A stretch of DNA of 7,436 nt from JBDSTZ01 sp039927975. GTDB taxonomy: Bacteria; Pseudomonadota; Gammaproteobacteria; Burkholderiales; Burkholderiaceae_D. Made by a program: the position numbers and the translations under genes. Of this stretch, positions 1 to 5,179 are shown one piece after another (position 1 is the stretch's first letter; every line of letters begins with the position of its first letter). The DNA is taken from positions 1 to 7,436 of the forward strand of contig JBDSTZ010000270.1 in the NCBI GenBank assembly GCA_039927975.1, given 5' to 3'. The notes under the pieces are model-generated. The model was not told the DNA's origin. It worked only from the letters and a program-made list of their open reading frames with translations, and made no database searches.

Positions 1-185
1 GCTGGTGTCCTGATTATTGCGCGGCATGCTCAGGTCGGAGCAGGGTTTCTATTCGATTGGCAACGCCGCCCAGGCCCGGTCCTGGCCTGTACGGCGCTGG
101 TGTCCGGGCTGCTTCGCGGCGCGGTCAAGTCAGGGGAGGGGGAGCATTCGCCTGGCAACTATGTCGGGCTGATCGCGTTAGCAAA
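1..185. other. left flank with no supportable gene
   Basis: I see no gene I can defend here. One plus-strand frame is open from base 1 to 459, but it runs through the terminator at 186-209 and antisense through the LTXXQ gene, so it is most likely a high-GC artefact. A minus-strand ATG at 27-25 could begin a gene leaving the window (nine codons, reading MPRNNQDTS), but no convincing ribosome binding site precedes it. The 10-mer GCTGGTGTCC occurs at 1-10 and again at 96-105, which may be chance. Confidence 0.4.
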
Positions 186-209
186 TGAAAAAGGGCGCCG
201 AAGCGCCCC
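186..209 (-). terminator. rho-independent terminator of the leftward LTXXQ gene
   Basis: Read on the minus strand, this is a perfect 6-bp GC stem, GGGCGC-TTCG-GCGCCC (208-193), with a stable UUCG-type tetraloop. It is followed directly by TTTTT (192-188). It lies 54 bp beyond the stop codon of the minus-strand gene at 263-679, where a terminator for that unit is expected. On the plus strand the stem is preceded by A residues and not followed by T residues, so it is directional. Confidence 0.88.
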
Positions 210-262
210 TGTGCTTGCCGGCGGCTGGTCAAAAACCGGCGGCCAGTTACTTTGCCTGCCGT

Positions 263-679
263 TTATTGGCCAGCCGGCGGCATACCTTGACCGCCCTGGC
301 CACCCGGACGGCCCTGGCCGCCTGGGCCGCCGCGCTGGCCGCGCTGCGCTTCCAGAATCTTGTTCTGCTCCGGCGTCAGCGCCGCTGCCAGCGCCTTGTC
401 GGCCGCCTCGCGCGCCGGGCGCATGGCGGCGCGGTCCTGCGACGCCATCGCGGTCTTGATCGCGTTGGTGTAGGTGGTCCAGGCGCCTTCCTGCTCCGGC
501 GTCAGTTTCAGCGCGTCGTGCAGCTTGGCCTGGCGCTCAGCCATCATGGCCTGGCGCTGTTCCGGGGTGCCGCCCATGCCGCCACCCTGGCGACCGCCTG
601 CTGGCGGCGTTTGTGCCATCGCGGCGGCGCTGGCAGCAAGGATGAGGCCCATGACGGTGAATTTCGACAGTGTCTTCAT
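263..679 (-). CDS. small periplasmic Spy/CpxP-like (LTXXQ) protein with Gly/Gln/Pro-rich tail
   Basis: This 138-residue protein is predicted to be exported. A Lys-containing n-region and a hydrophobic stretch (residues 7-20) end in an AMA-Q signal-peptidase site at 22/23. The mature part carries two LTPEQ motifs (59-63 and 101-105), the signature of the Spy/CpxP/ZraP superfamily of helical periplasmic chaperones and stress sensors. The first lies in a KLHDALKLTPEQ context, followed by a conserved Trp (W67). Residues 113-138 are a low-complexity Gly/Gln/Pro/Arg tail, probably disordered. Spy itself is of similar size. The ATG at 679 is preceded by an AAGGAAA ribosome binding site. The gene has its own upstream promoter module and a strong terminator, so it is probably monocistronic or partly co-transcribed with the paralogue at 896-1450. 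Chaperone activity is a family-based inference; the actual client or ligand is unknown. Confidence 0.88.
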   Translation of the reverse strand: MKTLSKFTVMGLILAASAAAMAQTPPAGGRQGGGMGGTPEQRQAMMAERQAKLHDALKLTPEQEGAWTTYTNAIKTAMASQDRAAMRPAREAADKALAAALTPEQNKILEAQRGQRGGPGGQGRPGGQGGQGMPPAGQ

Positions 680-731
680 TGTTATTTTCCTTCAGTAGAG
701 GTGAGGGGATACTGCGCTGTGGTCGCTGCCT

Positions 732-794
732 ATCATCTACGCCGCGTGTTTCCGGCAAGTGTCGGCCAGCGCCGAGTTTGTATCAGTTTGTTTC
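732..794 (-). promoter_or_regulatory. predicted regulated promoter module for the LTXXQ gene at 263-679
   Basis: This region shares several blocks with the upstream region of the second LTXXQ gene: TTTGTATC-N2-TTTGTTTC (777-794, tandem 10-bp period), GCCGAGTTTGTATCA (771-785), AGTGTC (758-763), TGTTTCC (747-753) and ATCATCT (732-738), all given as plus strand. Three of the blocks keep exactly the same spacing in both copies. Tandem repeats one helical turn apart are typical of OmpR-family regulator sites. The ATCATCT block (AGATGAT on the coding strand) may contain the -10 element. No good -35 hexamer is visible, which suits an activator-dependent promoter. The exact -10/-35 assignment is uncertain. 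Confidence 0.6.
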
Positions 795-814
795 CCTGCA
801 AGGTCAAACGTCAC

Positions 815-854
815 GTGCGCGATGGCCGTCCTGCCGGATGGCCATCGCGCGCAC
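815..854. repeat. long inverted repeat between the two LTXXQ genes
   Basis: The arms GCGCGATGGCC (817-827) and GGCCATCGCGC (840-850) are perfectly complementary. The stem extends inward (828-831 with 836-839, one G-T wobble on the plus strand) to a TGCC loop at 832-835, giving about 15 bp in all. It lies about 45 bp past the stop of the minus-strand gene at 896-1450. No T-run follows on either strand, so it is not a standard intrinsic terminator. It could be an attenuating hairpin, an mRNA 3'-end stabiliser or a palindromic repeat. Confidence 0.6.
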
Positions 855-895
855 CGCCGCCAACATACCAGCGCGCGGCGGCGGTCTCGCTTCGC

Positions 896-1450
896 TTAAC
901 CCTGCTTGGTTGGGGCGCCGCGGTCGCCGTGGTGGCCGGGACCGCCGTGGCCGCCCTGCCAGCGGTGGCCCATGCGGGCGTGCATGGCGCCGGCCATGTG
1001 GCGCTGGGCCTTTTCAAGCACCAGCTTCTGTTCCGGGCTCAGCACCGCGTACAGGCCGTTCAGGGCCGGCAGACGGGCTTCGCGCGCGGCGATGCGCTGC
1101 TTTTCCAGCTCAATCTGCTTGGCCTCGCGCTCGGGCAAGGTGAGACCCTTGAAGGCGCCGAAGTCCGGACGGTTCTGCGCGGCGGGCGGCTTGATCGAGG
1201 CGACAAACGCGGTCCATGCCGGTTCCTGGGCGGCCGTCAGTTGCAGCGTATCGTGCAGCTTGGCGGTGCGGGCGGCGAAGAATTCGGCCATCTTGGCCTG
1301 GCGCGCGGCCTGGTTCGCCTGGTGCGCTTGCTGGCTGGCGGCGTAGGCCTGGCGGCCCTGGTTGGCGGTCTCGGTCTGGGCCGCGAAGCTGGCGCCGACC
1401 AAGGTCATCAGAGAGAGCGCAAGCAATGATTTTTTAGCTGATGTTTTCAT
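896..1450 (-). CDS. periplasmic Spy/CpxP-like (LTXXQ) protein with His-rich tail
   Basis: This 184-residue protein has a Sec signal peptide (KK at 6-7, hydrophobic 8-22, cleavage near ASFA-A at 23/24). It is a paralogue of the protein at 263-679: KLHDTLQLTAAQEPAW here matches KLHDALKLTPEQEGAW there. The LTXXQ-type motifs are LTAAQ (71-75) and LSPEQ (137-141). Between them lies a charged, probably helical segment rich in Glu, Lys, Arg and Gln (105-126). An Ala/Gln-rich stretch (29-53) precedes the first motif. The C-terminal 38 residues contain six His (151, 157, 162, 168, 173, 174) plus Gly and Met, which could bind metal as in ZraP; this is inference. ATG at 1450 has an AAAGGGA ribosome binding site about 7 nt upstream. 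The gene is divergent from the response regulator and has a predicted regulator site in the shared intergenic region. Role by family: envelope-stress chaperone or sensor. Confidence 0.87.
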   Translation of the reverse strand: MKTSAKKSLLALSLMTLVGASFAAQTETANQGRQAYAASQQAHQANQAARQAKMAEFFAARTAKLHDTLQLTAAQEPAWTAFVASIKPPAAQNRPDFGAFKGLTLPEREAKQIELEKQRIAAREARLPALNGLYAVLSPEQKLVLEKAQRHMAGAMHARMGHRWQGGHGGPGHHGDRGAPTKQG

Positions 1451-1506
1451 TTTTTAATCCCTTTGAGTGGAGGTTGGCATGAGCGCTATGCCCGCTGCAC
1501 ATGTTC

Positions 1507-1569
1507 ATCATCTCGCACCAATATGTTTCCCGAGTGTCCGTTGCTGCCGAGTTTGTATCAATTTGTATC
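1507..1569 (-). promoter_or_regulatory. predicted regulated promoter module for the LTXXQ gene at 896-1450
   Basis: This is the second copy of the module seen at 732-794. Plus-strand blocks are the tandem repeat TTTGTATC-AA-TTTGTATC (1552-1569), GCCGAGTTTGTATCA (1546-1560), AGTGTC (1533-1538), TGTTTCC (1524-1530) and ATCATCT (1507-1513). From GCCGAG, the distance to AGTGTC is 13 bp and to ATCATCT 39 bp, identical in both modules, while the sequence between blocks differs. Conserved blocks at fixed spacing suggest one regulator serving both genes. CATATT (minus, 1525-1520) is an alternative -10, but it has no partner -35. Confidence 0.62.
1552..1569. promoter_or_regulatory. predicted OmpR-family operator, tandem TTTGTATC with 10-bp period
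   Basis: Two perfect TTTGTATC copies (1552-1559 and 1562-1569) start exactly 10 bp apart, as expected for a dimer of an OmpR-type winged-helix regulator binding head-to-tail. The pair ends 2 bp before the predicted -35 of the rightward response-regulator promoter and lies upstream of the leftward promoter, so it could serve both. A third, inverted half-site, GATACAA, occurs at 1593-1599 over the rightward -10. That arrangement could let the regulator tune its own expression. Binding by the adjacent regulator is inferred from proximity. Confidence 0.55.
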
Positions 1570-1571
1570 TG

Positions 1572-1600
1572 TTAATAAGGTTTACACACGTCGATACAAT
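1572..1600 (+). promoter_or_regulatory. predicted sigma-70 promoter of the response regulator-kinase operon
   Basis: A -35-like TTAATA (1572-1577, 4 of 6 consensus) and a -10-like TACAAT (1595-1600, 5 of 6) are separated by an ideal 17-bp spacer. Transcription would start near 1607, giving a leader of about 35 nt. A second -10-like GATAAT (1629-1634) would start transcription at about the ATG itself, giving a leaderless message; its -35 is poor. Confidence 0.5.
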
Positions 1601-1641
1601 TGGGCTGTTCATGACCACCTGAACTGGCGATAATCTGCTGT

Positions 1642-2370
1642 ATGGATACTCCTTCTACCATCTTGATCGTCGACGACGACCGCGACATCCGCTCCCTGCT
1701 GGCCGATTATCTCGAGTCGAACGGCTACCGCGCCCTGGTCGCGGCCGACGGCACCGGCATGTGGAAGGCGCTCGACGAGTCGCGCCCCGACCTGATCGTG
1801 CTCGACCTGAACATGCCGGGCGACGACGGCCTGACCCTGTGCCGCAAGTTGCGCGCCCATTCGAGCCTGCCGGTCATCATGCTGACCGCGCGCGGCGAGC
1901 CGCTCGACCGCATCCTTGGCCTCGAAATGGGCGCCGACGATTACCTGCCCAAGCCGTTCGAACCGCGCGAACTGCTGGCGCGCGTGCGCAGCGTGCTGCG
2001 CCGCAGCCATGCGATGCCGTCCAACAGCCCGGCCGAGAACGCCCAGCACATGCGCTTCTCCGGCTGGACCCTGGACCTGACGGCGCGCCACCTGCTCAAC
2101 CCGGACGGCGTCGTCATCATGCTCTCGGGCGCCGAGTTCCGCCTGCTGCGGGTCTTTCTCGAGCATCCGAACCGGGTCCTCAACCGCGACCAGCTGCTCA
2201 ACCTGACCCAGGGCCGCGACGCCGATCCCTTCGACCGCTCGATCGACATCCAGATCAGCCGCCTGCGCCAGAAGCTGGGCGAGGACGCGCGCCTGCCGCA
2301 GATCATCAAGACGGTGCGCAACGGCGGCTACGTGCTGGCCGGCCAGGTCACGGTGGAGCCGAGCGCGTGA
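1642..2370 (+). CDS. OmpR/PhoB-family response regulator
   Basis: This 242-residue DNA-binding regulator matches the OmpR subfamily in length (OmpR is 239). The receiver domain (about 6-120) has the acidic pair D11/D12, phosphoacceptor D55 in VLDLNMPG, T82 and K104 in LPKPF. The segment ADDYLPKPFEPRELLARVR is strongly OmpR-like. A linker (about 121-137) leads to a C-terminal winged-helix domain (about 138-236), with the LSGAEFRLLRVFLEHPNRVL start and a recognition-helix region in RSIDIQISRLRQKL, ending in the wing KTVRNGGYVLA. The ATG at 1642 fits the domain start, but no clear Shine-Dalgarno sequence precedes it. The gene overlaps the kinase gene by 4 nt, so they form one operon. It is predicted to bind the tandem TTTGTATC sites in front of the divergent LTXXQ gene and its paralogue, and possibly to regulate itself. 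Targets are inferred. Confidence 0.95.
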   Translation: MDTPSTILIVDDDRDIRSLLADYLESNGYRALVAADGTGMWKALDESRPDLIVLDLNMPGDDGLTLCRKLRAHSSLPVIMLTARGEPLDRILGLEMGADDYLPKPFEPRELLARVRSVLRRSHAMPSNSPAENAQHMRFSGWTLDLTARHLLNPDGVVIMLSGAEFRLLRVFLEHPNRVLNRDQLLNLTQGRDADPFDRSIDIQISRLRQKLGEDARLPQIIKTVRNGGYVLAGQVTVEPSA

Positions 2371-3740
2371 AGGCATTCTTCGGCTCGATGACCGGCCGCG
2401 TGTTCCTTACCCTGCTGCTCGGTATCGTCCTGTCGGCCCTGCTGACCAAGTGGCTGGCCGACATCGACGGCCGCCGCTCCGAGGAACAGTTCCACCGCAC
2501 CTTTTCGCTCGAACGCGCCGAACAGTTGATCATGGCCACCGAGGTGGTGCCGGCCTCGGCCCGCATGGCCTACCTGGGCGTGGCGAATCGCCGCGGCGCC
2601 CGCCTCGACCAGGTGCAGGACGACCTGGCGCCGGTGGCGCCGAGCAAATTCGGCGTCGCCCTGGCGGCCCGTCTGGGCGCCGGCTACGTGATCGAGTCGC
2701 TCGCCCCGCAGCCGGAGGAATGCGACGTCGCGCGCGCCAAGGAGACCGACTTCTTCGGCCGCAGGGTGCCGGCCGTGCCGCGCACCCTGTGCGAACTGCT
2801 CAACGTGCGCCTGCGCGACGGCGAGCAGTTGCGCCTGACGGTGATCTCGCGCCGCCCGAACGGCGGCCTGCCCGACCTCAACTGGAACGTGGTGGTCAGC
2901 ATCGCCTTCCTGGTCATCTGCATCGCCTTCCTGGCCTACCTGGTCGCGCGCATGACGACGCGGCCGCTGGCGCGCCTGGCGCAGGCCGCCACCGACCTCG
3001 GCAACGACATCAACCACGCGCCGCTGGCGCTGGCCGGCGCCAGCGAGATCCGCCAGGCCGGCGCCGCCTTCAACGCCATGCAGGCGCGCGTGCGCAAGCA
3101 CATCGCCCAGCGCACCCAGATGCTGGCGGCCATCACCCACGACCTGCAAACCCCGCTCACGCGGCTGCGCCTGCGGCTCGAGAAGGTGGCCGACCGCGAA
3201 CTGCAGGAGCGCCTGATCGGCGACCTGTCGGCCATGCAGGCGATGGTGCGCGAGGGGCTCGACCTGGCGCGCAGCATGGACAGCAGCGAGGCGATGCAGA
3301 CGCTCGACCTCGACTCGCTGCTCGACAGCGTGTGCGCCGACGCCGCCGACGCCGGCCAGCAGGTTCGGCTCGACGGCCTGTCCGGGGTCGCGCTGCTGGG
3401 CCGCCCGATGGGCTTGCGGCGCTGCCTGGTCAACCTGATCGACAACGCCGTCAAGTACGGCCAGCAGGCCGAGGTGACGGTCCAGCGCACCGCCGAAGGG
3501 GCCCGCATCCGCATCCGCGACGCCGGTCCCGGCATTGCCGAGGACGAGCTGGCGCGTGTGTTCGAACCGTTCTACCGGGTCGAAACCTCGCGCTCGCGCG
3601 ACTCCGGCGGCACCGGCCTGGGTTTGACCATCGCCCGCAATATCGCCGAGCAGCACGGCGGCAGCATCGCGCTGGCCAACCACCCCGACGGCGGGCTGGA
3701 GGCGACCTTGTTGTTGCCTGCCCAGGGGGCGGCAAAATGA
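2367..3740 (+). CDS. EnvZ-like sensor histidine kinase
   Basis: This is an inner-membrane kinase of 457 residues. I chose the GTG at 2367 because it overlaps the regulator stop (GTGA), has GGAG 8 nt upstream, and leaves a normal first membrane segment; ATG at 2388 is the alternative. TM1 is about residues 11-31. A periplasmic sensor of about 140 residues follows, with two cysteines (C119, C142) that could form a disulfide. TM2 is about 175-196, then HAMP (about 197-248). The DHp domain has phosphoacceptor H258 in HDLQTPLTR; T262 in the DxxT motif suggests phosphatase activity as well. The ATPase domain has the N-box LIDNAVKYG (N360), G1 DAGPGI (D385) and G2 GGTGLGL (414-420), with EPFYR as F-box. 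It pairs with the regulator encoded just upstream. The stimulus cannot be read from sequence; cell-envelope damage or toxic compounds would fit the neighbours. Confidence 0.94.
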   Translation: MKAFFGSMTGRVFLTLLLGIVLSALLTKWLADIDGRRSEEQFHRTFSLERAEQLIMATEVVPASARMAYLGVANRRGARLDQVQDDLAPVAPSKFGVALAARLGAGYVIESLAPQPEECDVARAKETDFFGRRVPAVPRTLCELLNVRLRDGEQLRLTVISRRPNGGLPDLNWNVVVSIAFLVICIAFLAYLVARMTTRPLARLAQAATDLGNDINHAPLALAGASEIRQAGAAFNAMQARVRKHIAQRTQMLAAITHDLQTPLTRLRLRLEKVADRELQERLIGDLSAMQAMVREGLDLARSMDSSEAMQTLDLDSLLDSVCADAADAGQQVRLDGLSGVALLGRPMGLRRCLVNLIDNAVKYGQQAEVTVQRTAEGARIRIRDAGPGIAEDELARVFEPFYRVETSRSRDSGGTGLGLTIARNIAEQHGGSIALANHPDGGLEATLLLPAQGAAK

Positions 3741-3901
3741 GGCCGTCAGCGCATGATGGCTATGCGACAATGCCAGGAGGCATCATTGTTTGATGCATGA
3801 ACAGCGCCGCGCCGCCCCCGGCCGGCCGCGACCTTCTCTGACCCGACTTGACCTGACTTGACAATGACAGCTGCCGCCAGCGCGCGCGCAGCGGAGACCG
3901 A
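3741..3901. other. intergenic region between kinase and efflux adaptor genes
   Basis: This 161-bp gap contains a weak hairpin, GCATCA-TTGTT-TGATGC (3780-3796), with no T-run, then a GC-rich stretch, then a pentamer repeat (3838-3862). I cannot identify a convincing terminator or a complete sigma-70 promoter. TTGACA at 3858-3863 matches the -35 consensus, but the sequence 17 bp beyond it is CGCGCG, so no -10 is present. The pump genes may be read through from the kinase operon or use a promoter that needs an activator. Confidence 0.45.
3838..3862. repeat. five tandem pentamers of (C/T)(T/C)GAC
   Basis: The units are CTGAC, CCGAC, TTGAC, CTGAC and TTGAC, followed by a looser AATGAC. Every second unit falls on the same face of the helix (10-bp period). 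The array ends 39 bp before the adaptor start codon. It could be a short tandem repeat open to slippage, a regulator-binding array, or chance; it does not resemble the TTTGTATC sites. Confidence 0.5.
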
Positions 3902-5179
3902 ATGAACAAGAACACCACCGGCGTCCTCCTTGGCGTCATCGCACTTGTGGGCGCCAGCGCCTGGTACCTCAACGGCCGTAACGGCCATGGCGCGCAGGCC
4001 GCCGCCAAGGGCGGGGAAGGGCAGGCGCCCACAGTGGTCAATGTCGTCACCGCGCAGCGTCAGGATGTGCCGGTCACGCTCGAAGCGAACGGCAGCGTCG
4101 CGCCGGACAGCAGCGTTGAATTGCATCCGCAAACGACCAGCCTGATTCGCAAGGTGCATATCAAGGAGGGCCAGTTCGTCAAGGCGGGCGAGGTGATGTT
4201 CACGCTCGACGACCGCGGTGTGCGCGCCGACGTCGACAAGGCCCAGGCCCAGCTGGTGCGCGACCAGGCCAGCCTGGCCGACCTCGAACGCCAGTACCAG
4301 CGCACCGCCGCGTTGGTGGCGCAGAAGTTCATGGCCCAGAGCGCGCTCGACACCCAGAAGAGCCAGGTCGACGCCGCCCGCGCGCTGCTGGCGGTCGACC
4401 GCGCCGCCGTCCAGGGCAGCTCGGTGAGCGCCAGCTACAGCACCATTCGCGCGCCGATGGCCGGCCGGGTCGGCGCCATCAACGTGTATCCGGGCAGCCT
4501 GGCGCAGATCGCCACGCCGCTCACCACCATCACCCAGCTCGACCCGATCAGCGTGTCCTTCACCCTGCCCGAATCGGCGCTGGCCGACCTGCTGGCGGCC
4601 CAGCAGCGCGGCAAGGTCGCGGTCGCGGCCAGCGTCGGCGCCGGCCACGCGCCGGCCAACGGCACGCTCAGCTTCATCGACAACACGGTCGACCCGGTGG
4701 CCGGCACCATCCGCGTCAAGGCGCGCTTCGACAACCGCGACCACAGCCTGTGGCCGGGCCAGTACGTCAGCACCCGCGTCACCGTGCGCACGCTGGCCGG
4801 CGCGGTCGTCATTCCGCAGACCGCCGTGATCAACAATACCCGCGGCACCTTTGTCTACGCGCTGGCAGAAGACCAGACCGCCAGGCAAATGCCGGTGGTG
4901 CGCCAGCACGCCTTTGGCCTGAACGTCGCTGTGAGCGGCCTGGCCGGCGGCGAACAAGTGATCACCGAGGGCAAGCAGAACCTGCGCCCGGGCGGCAAGG
5001 TCAAGCTGGCCGCCGAGCCGAAGGGCGAGGGCGCGCGCGGCGCCAAGGGTGCTGTCAAGGGCGCGTCGGCCAGCGATGCGAGGGGCGAGGTCGGCGCCGA
5101 CACCACCCCTGAGCGCAAAACCGGCGCCAAGCCGGACGCCAAGCCGGACGTCAAGGCCGCTCAGAAAGACGCCGCATGA
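3902..5179 (+). CDS. RND efflux periplasmic adaptor subunit (MdtA/AcrA-like)
   Basis: This 425-residue membrane-fusion protein would bridge an inner-membrane RND permease and an outer-membrane TolC-type channel. An N-terminal hydrophobic segment (7-23) acts as anchor or signal; no lipobox Cys is present. Residues about 45-103 form the first half of the lipoyl-like domain (VHIKEGQFVKAGEVMFTLD). An alpha-hairpin of about 104-172 rich in Ala, Gln and Asp follows, then the second lipoyl half with YSTIRAPMAGRVG (from 179), a beta-barrel starting at DPISVSFTLPES (214), and a membrane-proximal domain. The style is closest to MdtA. The tail (about 372-425) is unusual: low-complexity, Lys/Ala/Gly-rich, with two perfect 12-bp DNA repeats (5126-5137, 5138-5149) encoding AKPD twice. 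A CGGAGA ribosome binding site precedes ATG 3902. The stop overlaps the permease start. No outer-membrane factor is seen in this window. Confidence 0.94.
   Translation: MNKNTTGVLLGVIALVGASAWYLNGRNGHGAQAAAKGGEGQAPTVVNVVTAQRQDVPVTLEANGSVAPDSSVELHPQTTSLIRKVHIKEGQFVKAGEVMFTLDDRGVRADVDKAQAQLVRDQASLADLERQYQRTAALVAQKFMAQSALDTQKSQVDAARALLAVDRAAVQGSSVSASYSTIRAPMAGRVGAINVYPGSLAQIATPLTTITQLDPISVSFTLPESALADLLAAQQRGKVAVAASVGAGHAPANGTLSFIDNTVDPVAGTIRVKARFDNRDHSLWPGQYVSTRVTVRTLAGAVVIPQTAVINNTRGTFVYALAEDQTARQMPVVRQHAFGLNVAVSGLAGGEQVITEGKQNLRPGGKVKLAAEPKGEGARGAKGAVKGASASDARGEVGADTTPERKTGAKPDAKPDVKAAQKDAA
5126..5149 (+). repeat. two perfect 12-bp tandem copies in the adaptor tail
   Basis: GCCAAGCCGGAC occurs at 5126-5137 and again at 5138-5149, in frame, encoding Ala-Lys-Pro-Asp twice, with a degenerate third start (GTCAAG) after it. 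The copy number can change without a frameshift, so tail length may vary between strains. Confidence 0.75.

Noticed and set aside
1..27. Possible start of a minus-strand gene (ATG at 27-25, nine codons)
   Set aside because: No clear ribosome binding site and too short to test within the window; mentioned only in the left-flank entry.
1..105. 10-bp direct repeat GCTGGTGTCC at 1-10 and 96-105 as a mobile-element target duplication
   Set aside because: No inverted ends or transposase between the copies; a GC-rich 10-mer can recur by chance.
100..459. Open plus-strand frame at the left end, open from base 1
   Set aside because: It reads through the minus-strand terminator and antisense through the LTXXQ gene, has no ribosome site, and gives Pro/Arg/Ala-rich sequence typical of high-GC shadow frames.
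185..1429. Long plus-strand frame of 414 codons opposite both LTXXQ genes
   Set aside because: It spans the terminator, both genes and the intergenic region antisense, with no family resemblance. The minus-strand proteins have signal peptides, LTXXQ motifs and ribosome sites.
3258..3280. Kinase H-box Gln (HDLQTP rather than HDLRTP; the motif itself is at 3138-3155) as an unusual substitution
   Set aside because: I recall HDLQTPLTR as common in proteobacterial kinases of this type, and the key His, Asp and Thr are all present.
2328..3770. Long minus-strand frame of 480 codons opposite the kinase
   Set aside because: His/Arg/Gln/Ala-rich antisense composition typical of a mirror frame; the plus-strand kinase has all catalytic boxes.
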